Assembly: GCF_000190595.1 (NCBI RefSeq)
Contig: NC_015167.1
Location: forward strand, 3,642,501 to 3,706,500
Source: Cellulophaga lytica DSM 7489
GTDB taxonomy: Bacteria > Bacteroidota > Bacteroidia > Flavobacteriales > Flavobacteriaceae
DNA: 64,000 nucleotides
Direction: 5' to 3'
This document shows, one piece after another, positions 9,515 to 17,933 of the stretch. A model generated the notes under the pieces. The model was not told the origin of the DNA. It saw nothing but the letters and a program-made list of their open reading frames with translations, and made no database searches. The position numbers and the translations under genes were made by a program. Numbering within the stretch: the first letter of the stretch is position 1; each line of letters opens with the position of its first letter.

Positions 9515-12040
9515 TTAGTGTTTTGGTTTAGCTCTATTCATTTCTAACATATCTACATTTGTAGCCTCTACACCTAAAAAGTGTTTGCTAAAATAATCTG
9601 CTTTTAACCAAAAGAAATACTCCGTCATACTACCAAAACCGTGTCTTTGGCCAGGCATTATCATAAAATCGAATCTCTTATTTGCTTTAATTAGTGCGTT
9701 TGCCATTCTAATTGTAGCACCAGGATGCACATTGTTATCTACATCACCAGTTACCAGCATTAATTTACCTTTTAAGTTAGCTGCTAGAGTCTGGTTTTTA
9801 TCAATATCGTATTTATATGTAATAACACCATTAGCATCTTTCACCTCTTCTACTCCGTGGTGCGTTTCACTCCACCAACTATTGTACATAGAGTTATCAT
9901 GATTACCTGCAGAAGATACTGCTACTTTAAAAAAGTCTGGGTATACTAGCATTGCTGCGGTAGACATAAATCCACCTCCAGAGTGGCCAAAAATTCCTAC
10001 TTTAGAAATATCTATAAAGTTATGCTTATCTGCTAATTGCTCTGCAACGTATTTTTTATCTGCTAAACCATAATCTCTTAAATTTCCATAACCGTAGTTG
10101 TGGTACCATTTAGATCTATTTGGGTGTCCGCCTCTGTTACCTAAAGTAACTACTACAAAACCAACTTGCGCTAACCTGTCTAACCTATTCATAGAAACAG
10201 AAAAAGATTTATTTACAGCCTCTGTTTGTGGTCCTGGGTATACATATTCTATAAGCGGGTAACTCTTAGTTTCATCAAAATCAAAAGGCTTATACATTAC
10301 TCCGTAAAGATCTGTAATACCATCGTCTGCCTTTACTTTAAACGGTTCTGGAAATTTGTAACCTGTTGACATAAGTGCAGATAAATCTGCCTCTTCTAAC
10401 TTTAATACTACATTACCATTACTAGATCTTAGTTCAGATTTTGGAACTGTATTTACCCTAGAGTAATTGTTTACAAAAAACCTATTAGAGTCTGCCATAC
10501 TAGTACTAGTATTATAGTCTCCTTTATTTAAGTTTTTTAATCCTGTACCATTTAGGTTAATTTTAAAAAGATGCTCGTAATACGGGTCTTGCTCTTTAGT
10601 AACACCATTAGCAGTAAAAAATAATGTGCGCTCTTTTTCATTAACACCCACAAAACTATTAGAGTGGTAACTACCTTTGGTAATCTGATTTTTTAAATTA
10701 CCGTTTGCATCATACAAATAAAAATGTGCCCAACCGTCTCTCTCTGACCATTGAATAATTTCTTGCTCATTATTAAATAACACAATGTCCTTAGCCTCTA
10801 CATAGGTATTAAGTTCCTCTTTAATAAGCGTTTTAACCTCCCCTGTGTTTATATCTGCAACATTAATATGTACTTTTTTACGATCTCTACTAGTACTACT
10901 AAAATAAATTTTACCTTTTTTAGAAAGTAATAATGAAGGTCTAAAATCATCACTAAAATTCATTTTTTTAGTAGGTGCGCTATAAATATCAATACTTTGC
11001 TGTATTGTAGTGTCTAACTTTACAGCACGCTTTTCTTTAGAAGGTATATCAAAAACCAAAATTTCTGGTTTAGAGAACTCTTTTTCTCCCGGCATATGGT
11101 ATTTATAAGTTTCTAAAGTTGGTCTTTTTTTAGCAACCGAATTTATAACCCATAAATCTTTTAAATCTCTAGAATCAGATCGTTGGTACACAAACTTTTT
11201 AGAGTCGTGAGACCAATACCCTCTTATCCCCTTACGTTTGTCTTTATTCTCTTCTTTAGTCTCGTTGTTCTCTCCCCATGAGCCACCACCATAGCCATAG
11301 TTTTCTACACCATCTTTAGTCCATTGGTGTTCTACAATGGTAGAATCTTTTTCATCTTTTACAGCTTTTAAATAGTTGGCTTTATCCATCCAATATAAAT
11401 TGTGCTGCTTAGAAAACAATACAATGCTACTATCTGGAGCTATATTAGCCCATCGTTTTTTGTTTTCGTCTTCTTTTTTATTATTAATAACAGTTAAACC
11501 ATTACCTCCTAATTTGTATTCTAAATAATATACTTTGTTCTCTTTTTTAGGTGCTTTTTTAGCACTCTTGGCTTTAGTAGAGTCTTTAGAAATGGTATCA
11601 TTCTTTTTATCGTCTTTTTTATCATCAACAACATCTACTTTTTCTTTAGATGTTACTCTAAAGCGTATGGCTGTTTCATTTTTAACAAACTTAAAATTAA
11701 AGCGTGGTAAGTGCTTAGCATCATACGGGTCTTTGGTAATTAAAGTTAACCACTGTGCCATTTTTGCATTATCAAACAGTTTTGTTTTGGTTCCACGGTC
11801 GGCATCAACCAAGTAAAAATTAGCACCTTCTGTAGTTTTGTACTGGTACCAAAAACGATTTCCTTTTTTTAACCAATTAGGTCTAACTGTGGTAGAATGT
11901 ACAATTTTTTTTAAATTATCTGGGGAAAATTTTGCCGCTTGCCTGTAATTAGGTGTTGGCACATTGCTAGTTTCTTCTTGTGCAAATGTTACCGTAGTAC
12001 ATACGGCAAACAATAGCAACAAGGCCATTTTTTTAATCAT
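9515..12040 (-). CDS. Dipeptidyl peptidase IV-type S9 serine peptidase
   Basis: Exported prolyl oligopeptidase-family enzyme (841 residues) that would remove N-terminal dipeptides, usually X-Pro. It has a signal peptide (MIKKMALLLLFAVCTTVTFAQ), then a beta-propeller region to about residue 590, interrupted by a Lys/Asp-rich low-complexity insert near residues 138-170. The C-terminal alpha/beta hydrolase domain has the nucleophile elbow GHSGGGF, the Asp in GDVDNNVHPG and the His in GQRHGFG. All three catalytic residues are therefore present. It likely works in the periplasm or at the surface in peptide nutrition. Transcribed alone. Confidence 0.93.
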   Translation of the reverse strand: MIKKMALLLLFAVCTTVTFAQEETSNVPTPNYRQAAKFSPDNLKKIVHSTTVRPNWLKKGNRFWYQYKTTEGANFYLVDADRGTKTKLFDNAKMAQWLTLITKDPYDAKHLPRFNFKFVKNETAIRFRVTSKEKVDVVDDKKDDKKNDTISKDSTKAKSAKKAPKKENKVYYLEYKLGGNGLTVINNKKEDENKKRWANIAPDSSIVLFSKQHNLYWMDKANYLKAVKDEKDSTIVEHQWTKDGVENYGYGGGSWGENNETKEENKDKRKGIRGYWSHDSKKFVYQRSDSRDLKDLWVINSVAKKRPTLETYKYHMPGEKEFSKPEILVFDIPSKEKRAVKLDTTIQQSIDIYSAPTKKMNFSDDFRPSLLLSKKGKIYFSSTSRDRKKVHINVADINTGEVKTLIKEELNTYVEAKDIVLFNNEQEIIQWSERDGWAHFYLYDANGNLKNQITKGSYHSNSFVGVNEKERTLFFTANGVTKEQDPYYEHLFKINLNGTGLKNLNKGDYNTSTSMADSNRFFVNNYSRVNTVPKSELRSSNGNVVLKLEEADLSALMSTGYKFPEPFKVKADDGITDLYGVMYKPFDFDETKSYPLIEYVYPGPQTEAVNKSFSVSMNRLDRLAQVGFVVVTLGNRGGHPNRSKWYHNYGYGNLRDYGLADKKYVAEQLADKHNFIDISKVGIFGHSGGGFMSTAAMLVYPDFFKVAVSSAGNHDNSMYNSWWSETHHGVEEVKDANGVITYKYDIDKNQTLAANLKGKLMLVTGDVDNNVHPGATIRMANALIKANKRFDFMIMPGQRHGFGSMTEYFFWLKADYFSKHFLGVEATNVDMLEMNRAKPKH

Positions 12041-12083
12041 TTTTTAGATTTTTTGAGTTTGTTAGGTTTCTGTTAGTTGTTAA

Positions 12084-12091
12084 CAAAAATA
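12084..12091 (-). promoter_or_regulatory. Candidate -7 box (TATTTTTG) of DPP IV gene
   Basis: Reverse strand matches TAnnTTTG, 43 bp upstream of the start codon at 12040. No clear -33 TTG. Confidence 0.45.
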
Positions 12092-12252
12092 TAATTACAC
12101 ATCTTAACCTAGTGAGATTTAACTTTTTGTTATGATGCATAGTTGCTTTTTTATTGCGCCTTTCTCTATTTAACAAGTTACACATTACGTTCTCTTGCTA
12201 TTTACAGTATTTATTTAATGAAAAATGAATACACATCAACTTTAATAATTTG

Positions 12253-12260
12253 TATTTTTG
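12253..12260 (+). promoter_or_regulatory. Candidate -7 box (TATTTTTG) of mnmE
   Basis: A perfect TAnnTTTG match that ends only 5 bp before the ATG at 12266. If used, transcription would begin at or next to the start codon, giving a leaderless or nearly leaderless mRNA. It also argues against the longer upstream reading frame. Confidence 0.55.
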
Positions 12261-12265
12261 CATTT

Positions 12266-13654
12266 ATGTTTTCACAAGATACTATAGTTGCATTAGCAAC
12301 ACCATCTGGCGCTGGTGCCATAGCAGTTATTAGGCTTTCTGGGCCAGACGCAATTACATTGGCAAATGCTAAGTTTAAATCTGTACGTAATAAAGATTTA
12401 ACCAAGCAAAAAACGCATACCATACACTTAGGGCATATAGTAGATGGTACAAAGGTATATGATGAAGTTTTGGTGTCACTTTTTAAAGGTCCTAACTCAT
12501 ACACAGGTGAAAATGTTATTGAAATATCTTGTCACGGCTCACAATACATACAGCAGCAAATTATACAGCTGTTTTTACGCAATGGTTGCCGTATGGCAGA
12601 TGCTGGTGAATTTACATTACGTGCTTTTTTAAATGGCAAGTTAGATTTGAGTCAGGCTGAAGCTGTAGCAGACTTAATAGCGTCTGACAATGAGGCTAGT
12701 CACCAAATTGCAATGCAGCAAATGCGAGGCGGATTTTCATCAGAAATTAAAAAACTACGAGAAGAACTTTTAAATTTTGCGTCTTTAATAGAGTTAGAAT
12801 TAGACTTTGCGGAGGAAGATGTAGAATTTGCAGACCGCACACAGTTTATAACGCTACTGTCTAGAATACAAGAGGTTTTAAAACGATTAATAGATTCCTT
12901 TGCTGTTGGTAACGTACTAAAAAACGGAATTCCTGTAGCTATTGTTGGCGAACCAAATGTGGGTAAATCTACCTTATTAAATGCTTTTTTAAATGAAGAC
13001 CGCGCAATTGTAAGTGATATTGCTGGTACCACAAGAGATACCATAGAAGATGAAATAGCTATTGGTGGTATTGGTTTTAGATTTATAGATACAGCTGGTA
13101 TACGAGAAACTACAGATGTTGTAGAAAGTATTGGAATTAAAAAAACGTTTGAAAAAATAGAACAAGCCCAAGTGGTATTGTATTTAAGTCCGCTTACACC
13201 TGCAATTGAAAACTTGGAAAGTATTAAAGTAGAAATTGAGCGAATAAAAAATCAGTTTCCGTTAAAAACACTTGTTGTAATTACCAATAAAAAAGATTTA
13301 TACACGCCAGAACAAATAGAAACTATAGAGGCCGAAATACCTTCTACGCTATTTATATCTGCCAAAACTGGCGATGGCGTAGAAACCTTAAAAAACAAAC
13401 TTTTAGAGTTTGTAAATACAGGTGCGTTGCGTAATAATGAAACTATTGTTACCAATACCAGACATTTTGATGCTTTATTAAAGTCTCTAGAAGGTATAGA
13501 AAGAGTACAACTTGGTATGGATGGTGGTATCTCTGGAGATTTACTAGCTATAGACTTAAAAGATGCCCTGTACCACTTAGGTGAAATTACCGGACAGGTT
13601 TCTAATGATGAACTACTTGGTAATATTTTTGCTAATTTCTGTATTGGGAAGTAA
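12266..13654 (+). CDS. mnmE: tRNA uridine-5-carboxymethylaminomethyl modification GTPase MnmE
   Basis: GTPase that, with MnmG, modifies U34 of certain tRNAs. The start MFSQDTIVALATPSGAGAIAVIRLSG is the conserved MnmE N-terminus, so ATG 12266 is preferred over the open frame reaching back to 12143, whose extra residues look untranslated. The 462 residues comprise the N-terminal folate-binding domain, a helical domain, and the G domain with G1 GEPNVGKST, G2 TRDTIED, G3 DTAGIRE and G4 TNKKD. The C-terminus is FCIGK with the essential Cys. Both foreign elements downstream inserted at this 3' end without changing the coded C-terminus. Confidence 0.97.
   Translation: MFSQDTIVALATPSGAGAIAVIRLSGPDAITLANAKFKSVRNKDLTKQKTHTIHLGHIVDGTKVYDEVLVSLFKGPNSYTGENVIEISCHGSQYIQQQIIQLFLRNGCRMADAGEFTLRAFLNGKLDLSQAEAVADLIASDNEASHQIAMQQMRGGFSSEIKKLREELLNFASLIELELDFAEEDVEFADRTQFITLLSRIQEVLKRLIDSFAVGNVLKNGIPVAIVGEPNVGKSTLLNAFLNEDRAIVSDIAGTTRDTIEDEIAIGGIGFRFIDTAGIRETTDVVESIGIKKTFEKIEQAQVVLYLSPLTPAIENLESIKVEIERIKNQFPLKTLVVITNKKDLYTPEQIETIEAEIPSTLFISAKTGDGVETLKNKLLEFVNTGALRNNETIVTNTRHFDALLKSLEGIERVQLGMDGGISGDLLAIDLKDALYHLGEITGQVSNDELLGNIFANFCIGK
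13629..13654 (+). repeat. attL: 26-bp repeat at the 3' end of mnmE
   Basis: These last 26 bp of mnmE are repeated exactly at 44353-44378. The final 15 bp (tgtattgggaagtaa) also occur at 34899-34913. The three copies mark left end, junction and right end of two tandem integrated elements. Confidence 0.9.
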
Positions 13655-13718
13655 CTTACTTTCTTTTATTTGTTAACCCCTTATTATTGTTGACTTTATA
13701 GTGTTTTATCTTCTTTTA

Positions 13719-13800
13719 TTTGTTGTTTATTTGCTCTTTTTTGATTAAATTTGTTGTATATCTGTTGCCTGAAATATAGAATTGTTGCCCATTTCTGTTG
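13719..13800 (+). repeat. TGTTG-rich direct repeats, candidate integrase arm sites of element A (left)
   Basis: TTTGTTG at 13719-13725 and 13750-13756, then CTGTTGCC near 13762, TTGTTGCCCA at 13782-13791 and CTGTTGG near 13795. The decamer TTGTTGCCCA recurs exactly at 34850-34859 near the right end, and TTTGTTGCTC is at 34785-34794. Motifs shared by both ends are what arm-type integrase or excisionase sites look like. Inference only. Confidence 0.5.
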
Positions 13801-13822
13801 GCGAAGATATTGGCGAAATGAT

Positions 13823-13872
13823 GCACCATAACGCACCACGTTGCACCATTACGCTACATAAAGCACCATTTA
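13823..13872 (+). repeat. Helically phased 10-bp repeats (GCACCA) before the excisionase-like gene of element A
   Basis: GCACCA starts at 13823, 13833, 13843 and 13863, with the variant GCTACA at 13853: five units with an exact 10-bp period, ending at the ATG of the next gene (13872). One unit per helical turn suggests cooperative binding of a protein along one DNA face. Element B has a similar row with another sequence. Confidence 0.75.
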
Positions 13873-14237
13873 TGAGCAGTAATTTATTCATTCCTAAAAC
13901 TTGTAAGCATTGCGGTAATGCATTTACAGCACGTACAACAGTTACTAAATACTGTGGCGATACTTGTGCAAAAAGAGCTTATAAGGCACGCAAACGTCAA
14001 GAAAAAATTCAAGCTACTCTTACTGAAGATATGCAACAGCAAAAACAAGTTGTTGAAGTTCGCAATCCTAATGCTGTAAATAACAAAGATTTTTTAAGCG
14101 TAACAGAAGCCTCACAACTGATTGGCGTGAGTAGATGGACCATTCAAAGAATGATTCAACAAGGACGTTTAAAAGCAGTTCCTTTTGGTAGAAAGCGTAT
14201 TGTGGCCAGATGGCAAATAGAAAACCTTTTTAATTAA
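13872..14237 (+). CDS. Zinc-ribbon plus excisionase-type HTH protein of element A
   Basis: 121 residues from ATG 13872; the open frame reaches back to 13782 but that part is made of the 10-bp repeats. The N-terminus has a four-Cys knuckle (CKHCG, then YCGDTC), a basic stretch (KRAYKARKRQEK), and a C-terminal MerR-like HTH of the excisionase family (FLSVTEASQLIGVSRWTIQRMI, then VPFGRKRIVARWQIENL). It lies 7 bp before the integrase gene. It probably controls excision directionality and/or its own promoter. A homologue with the same two-part design sits at 35187 in element B. Confidence 0.8.
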   Translation: MSSNLFIPKTCKHCGNAFTARTTVTKYCGDTCAKRAYKARKRQEKIQATLTEDMQQQKQVVEVRNPNAVNNKDFLSVTEASQLIGVSRWTIQRMIQQGRLKAVPFGRKRIVARWQIENLFN

Positions 14238-14244
14238 TTCCATT

Positions 14245-15339
14245 ATGAAAGTAACATTAAGACAACGCAAGAAGAACGACAAAATAAGTCTGTATTTAGA
14301 TTACTATCATAAAGGCAAACGTAAAACAGAATACTTACGCTTATACCTTACACCTAATCCTAAAACCAAAACTGAAAGAGAGGTTAATAAGAAAACCAAA
14401 CAATTGGCTGAAACTATATGTGCACAGCGACAAATAGAAATTCAAAATGGTATTTATGGCTTTCAAGATATTGAAAAGCTAAAAGGTAGTTTTATTACTT
14501 ATATCACAGCTTTAGCAGAAAAGAAAAATACAAGCTCTGGCAATTATGGTAATTGGAATAGTATGCTAAAACATTTAAAAAAGTTTTGTCCAACAGATGT
14601 TAGTTTTCAAGATATAGACAAATCGTTTGTTGAGCGTTTCAAAGAGTATTTAGATAAAGAAGCAATAGGTAGAGCAGGTAAGCAATTGTCTCAAAATTCA
14701 AAATATTCGTATTATGGTAAATTTTCAGCGGCATTAAAACAGGCGGTCAAGGATGGAATTTTAAAAGTAAATCCTGCAAATGGTGTAGAGTATTTTAAAC
14801 AAGGAGAACCTCAACGAGAATTTTTAACGCTTGATGAATTACAAAAAGCAGTTAATACAGAATGTGAACTGCCTATCTTAAAGAATGCTTTTATTTTTTC
14901 AGCTTTAACCGGATTACGTTGGTCAGATATTGAAAAACTGATATGGTCAGAAATCCAGCACTCAAAAGAAATGGGATATTATATCCGATTTAGACAAAAG
15001 AAAACTAAAGGTGTCGAAACCTTACCAATATCAGACCAAGCAAGAAATCTATTAGGAGAAAAAGGTAATCCAGACGATAAAGTATTTGATGGCTTACATT
15101 ATAGTGCCTGGTCTAATTTAAAATTACAACAATGGATGATGAAGGCAGGTATTACTAAAACTATTACGTTTCATTGTGCGCGTCATACCTACGCTACCTT
15201 ACAATTAACTTTGGGTACAGACATATATACTGTATCAAAATTATTAGGTCATAAAGAGTTACGAACTACACAGATATATGCCAAAGTAATTGACGATAAA
15301 AAGAAAGAAGCTGCTAACCGTATTCAACTGGATTTATAA
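14245..15339 (+). CDS. int: Tyrosine recombinase / integrase of element A
   Basis: Site-specific recombinase (364 residues), presumably acting on the mnmE 3' end. It has an N-terminal arm-binding-like domain (1-75), an SAM-like core-binding domain (about 80-180) and a catalytic domain with Arg225 (TGLRWSDI), His310 and Arg313 (HCARH), His336 (LLGHKE) and the nucleophile Tyr345 (TQIYAKV). All catalytic residues are present, so it should be active and might also act on the att sites of element B. The stop overlaps the next start by one base. Confidence 0.95.
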   Translation: MKVTLRQRKKNDKISLYLDYYHKGKRKTEYLRLYLTPNPKTKTEREVNKKTKQLAETICAQRQIEIQNGIYGFQDIEKLKGSFITYITALAEKKNTSSGNYGNWNSMLKHLKKFCPTDVSFQDIDKSFVERFKEYLDKEAIGRAGKQLSQNSKYSYYGKFSAALKQAVKDGILKVNPANGVEYFKQGEPQREFLTLDELQKAVNTECELPILKNAFIFSALTGLRWSDIEKLIWSEIQHSKEMGYYIRFRQKKTKGVETLPISDQARNLLGEKGNPDDKVFDGLHYSAWSNLKLQQWMMKAGITKTITFHCARHTYATLQLTLGTDIYTVSKLLGHKELRTTQIYAKVIDDKKKEAANRIQLDL

Positions 15340-16286
15340 TGAAAGGAAGTATATTTTCAAGTTTGGTTTCTATAACCAATGGCTTACATAGAGATAATAG
15401 ACAGGAAAAGGATTTTAAATACTTATTGTCTGATTTTAAATTGAACCAAAAAGCTAATAACGCAGTTTTTAAAGTAAACTTTAAAAAGCCTTTAAATGCG
15501 AAAAAAGAATACTATCAAAAGCTAATAATTAATGAAACAGAAAATACAGTAGCATCATTTGTAAAGGAATTTCCGAAAAATGCAACTACACCAGAAAATA
15601 AATACAGCTATACCATTCTACTTAATAAATTTGATAAGTACTTAAATGACATTGCAACTTATATCAATAAAAGAGGTATAACAACAGATTTAAATAATGA
15701 TGACAATTATATCATAAACTACTTAAAAGTATCTGTAATAAGGTTGTATGCTGAACTACAAGAGCAATACGGACAATTTTCGGAAAATACAAAATTCTCA
15801 ATTTCTGAAATTGCAGAAAAATACTTTAATGATGAAACTTTTGATGTTAGCTTAATAGAAAAGAACACCACTAAAAAAGTTGCTACCAAAAAAACATCAA
15901 AAACGAAAGCAACACCCAAGACTTCTTTTGGATATAAAAGTAATGACACTTCAACTTTGCTAACTGTACTTAAACAAGTAAATCTAAAAATCGATTTGTT
16001 AGATAACCGCACAACTGTTGAACATTTGCACCAATTGTTATTAGCAAAAGATTTTGCAAATACAGAATCGCAAATTTATCTTCAATGCGAAACTACACAG
16101 TTTAGTTACCTTGTAACAAAACTTAAACCATTTTTTAATGGTTTCAATCCTACCTCAATAGAACGTTCTGGAAAATTTATTACTAAAACAGGTACGCTAT
16201 TAAAGGCGAATAATCTTCACAAAAACAAAATTCACAACCCAAAAGAAAAGGAAGAAATAGATAAAATCATCCAACAACTGCAATAA
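15339..16286 (+). CDS. Integrase-linked protein of unknown function
   Basis: 315 residues, no signal peptide or membrane helix. The middle (about 185-205) is a Lys/Thr-rich linker separating an N-terminal helical part from a C-terminal domain of about 110 residues (from LLTVLKQVNLKIDLLDNRTT). The C-terminus ends with a Lys-rich helix. The start overlaps the integrase stop, so both are co-translated. Proteins of this size are often found directly after integrases in Bacteroidota islands (I think of the DUF6617 group, unverified). A role in DNA binding or integration control is possible but not shown. Confidence 0.6.
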   Translation: MKGSIFSSLVSITNGLHRDNRQEKDFKYLLSDFKLNQKANNAVFKVNFKKPLNAKKEYYQKLIINETENTVASFVKEFPKNATTPENKYSYTILLNKFDKYLNDIATYINKRGITTDLNNDDNYIINYLKVSVIRLYAELQEQYGQFSENTKFSISEIAEKYFNDETFDVSLIEKNTTKKVATKKTSKTKATPKTSFGYKSNDTSTLLTVLKQVNLKIDLLDNRTTVEHLHQLLLAKDFANTESQIYLQCETTQFSYLVTKLKPFFNGFNPTSIERSGKFITKTGTLLKANNLHKNKIHNPKEKEEIDKIIQQLQ

Positions 16287-16289
16287 AAA

Positions 16290-16318
16290 ACAGTAAGAAT
16301 AGTAAGAAACCTTACTGT
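16290..16318. promoter_or_regulatory. Inverted repeat after the integrase operon
   Basis: Perfect 8-bp arms ACAGTAAG (16290-16297) and CTTACTGT (16311-16318). AGTAAG and CTTAC each occur twice. There is no strong T tract, so it could be an attenuator or operator rather than a standard terminator. Confidence 0.45.
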
Positions 16319-16380
16319 TGTCTTACCCTTGTTTTACACTCTTACTAAAATCGGGAAGCCAATTTTCAACCTTTGTCCTG

Positions 16381-16397
16381 TTCTTGAAAACCAAGAA
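16381..16397. promoter_or_regulatory. Inverted repeat TTCTTG-N5-CAAGAA before the HTH-primase operon
   Basis: Perfect 6-bp arms about 45 bp upstream of the start at 16443. TGTCCT occurs on both sides (near 16374 and 16413). Possible operator for the following operon. Confidence 0.4.
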
Positions 16398-16442
16398 TGA
16401 CATTTGGCCAGATGTCCTCATTTATTTAAAACAAAATAAACG

Positions 16443-16745
16443 ATGGACACAAATATCATCGAAAAGTTAGACCGCATTGAAAAACTCTTATTAGAGCAAC
16501 AAACAATGCAAAAGCAAGTATTAAACTTTAATGAAACTTGCAAGTATTTAGAATTATCCCAATCGCACTTGTATAAACTCACAAGTACGGGAACCATTCC
16601 ACATTATAAACCGAATGGTAAAAAGATTTATTTCCAAAGAGAAGAGTTAGACCATTGGTTACTGCGTAACCGTATGAACTCAAGAGACGAAATCGAACAG
16701 CAAGCTGCCGATTACCTTATTAAGAAAGGAGCGGTGAAGTTATGA
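16443..16745 (+). CDS. Small HTH (excisionase-type) protein 1
   Basis: 100 residues. A short N-terminal coiled coil (IEKLDRIEKLLLEQQTMQKQ) is followed by a MerR-like winged HTH (FNETCKYLELSQSHLYKLTSTGTIP, then YKPNGKKIYFQREELDHWL). It overlaps the next gene by 4 bp (ATGA). Such proteins in Bacteroidota elements regulate replication or excision genes. Paralogous in layout to the protein encoded next. Confidence 0.82.
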   Translation: MDTNIIEKLDRIEKLLLEQQTMQKQVLNFNETCKYLELSQSHLYKLTSTGTIPHYKPNGKKIYFQREELDHWLLRNRMNSRDEIEQQAADYLIKKGAVKL

Positions 16746-17038
16746 CTGAAATAATCGATTTACTCTTAACGCTCTCTCAAGAAATAAAGGACATTAAAGC
16801 ACGTATCGAATTGTTACGACAATCGAGAGCAGAAGTATTAAAAGATACGTGGATAGACAATCAAGATGTATTGCAGACCTTACATATAAGTAAGCGAACG
16901 CTACAAACTTTAAGAACCAATGGCACTTTGCCTTACAGCAAAGTAAAAGGTAAATTTTACTATAAAGTTGCTGACATAGAGCAATTGCTTCAAGACAACT
17001 ACTACAACCATAATTTCAAGCAAGATGGAAATAAGTAG
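16742..17038 (+). CDS. Small HTH (excisionase-type) protein 2
   Basis: 98 residues with the same plan as its upstream neighbour: an N-terminal coiled coil (residues about 5-35) and then an HTH with a wing (TWIDNQDVLQTLHISKRTLQ, TLPYSKVKGKFYYKVADIEQLL). It overlaps the upstream gene by 4 bp and the downstream gene by 14 bp, so all are one translational unit. The pair may form a heterodimer through the coiled coils; that is inference. Confidence 0.82.
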   Translation: MTEIIDLLLTLSQEIKDIKARIELLRQSRAEVLKDTWIDNQDVLQTLHISKRTLQTLRTNGTLPYSKVKGKFYYKVADIEQLLQDNYYNHNFKQDGNK

Positions 17039-17933
17039 AGAAGCAATTTTAGACAAAACACATTATGGTTTAAAAATCTATGCCTATGTGTTGAGACAGT
17101 ATTATCCTAATCAAACAGTCCTTTCTGTAAAAGGAAGGGACTGTGGGATAACTCGAAACCCTTTTAATGGTGGTAAAGAAACCTTACGGATTCATATTGA
17201 TGGTATTATAGCAACACATCGAGATACAGAATTAGAAGCCTTTAAAGGTGATGTATTCGATTTTGCACAATATCATTTTAGAATAACCGATGAAGAAGAT
17301 TTGTACCAGAAGATAAATCAAGAGCTACATCTAAATTTAGAAGTCAAGGAAAAAGACGAATTGGAATGGCTTAATGAACCAGACGATACGTGGTATGCCA
17401 ACTGTAGCTTTTTTAAAGCACCTGTTCGCAATGTGTTTCCTTCGGAAACCTTGCGATTACATCAAGTATTTGCATTAATCACAAGTAATAAATACAAAAA
17501 GATTACTGAAGAATTAAGAGCAATTACCAATGTAAAAGAAGCACGTAAATTCAAAGCGAATCGCTTTGATTACGTAACACTTTCAGGAACATTTGAAAAA
17601 CGAAGCGATAACAATTTGCTAAAGCATTCTAATTTATTAACCATTGATTTTGACCATTTAGAGAATCTACAAGAGTTAAGAACACAGCTCTTAAATGATG
17701 AATATTTTGAAACCGAAATGCTATTCATATCACCATCTGGCGATGGCCTAAAATGGATTATTAGAATAGATATTTCAGAAGTATCGCATTCAGAATATTT
17801 CACAGCAGTAGCAAATTACATTAAACACAATTATAACATTGAGGTTGACCAGTCAGGTAAAGACGTTTCCAGAGCGTGTTTTTTACCATATGACCCAACA
17901 GCCTTTTTACATAAAAGACATCAAGCATTATGA
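17025..17933 (+). CDS. BT4734/VirE N-terminal domain protein (primase-like)
   Basis: 302 residues. The C-terminal half (from about 175) matches the BT4734-like/VirE N-terminal domain common in Bacteroidota elements: LLTIDFDHLENLQEL, then ISPSGDGLKWIIRID and the last block DVSRACFLPYDP. The Asp pair and the SPSGDG/Lys loop recall archaeo-eukaryotic primase folds. The N-terminal half (to about 115) is zinc-free and has RNPFNGGKETLRIHIDG. The gene overlaps the DUF3987 gene by 4 bp. Together they probably make a primase-helicase for replication of the excised element. Confidence 0.78.
   Translation: MEISREAILDKTHYGLKIYAYVLRQYYPNQTVLSVKGRDCGITRNPFNGGKETLRIHIDGIIATHRDTELEAFKGDVFDFAQYHFRITDEEDLYQKINQELHLNLEVKEKDELEWLNEPDDTWYANCSFFKAPVRNVFPSETLRLHQVFALITSNKYKKITEELRAITNVKEARKFKANRFDYVTLSGTFEKRSDNNLLKHSNLLTIDFDHLENLQELRTQLLNDEYFETEMLFISPSGDGLKWIIRIDISEVSHSEYFTAVANYIKHNYNIEVDQSGKDVSRACFLPYDPTAFLHKRHQAL

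Noticed and set aside
12143-12265. N-terminal extension of the mnmE reading frame
   Set aside because: The extra 41 residues do not look like MnmE, which begins MFSQDTIVALATPSG. A -7 promoter box lies inside the extension.
13823-13872. CRISPR-like repeats
   Set aside because: Units are only 10 bp with no spacers of CRISPR length, no cas gene is in the window, and the exact helical period points to protein binding.
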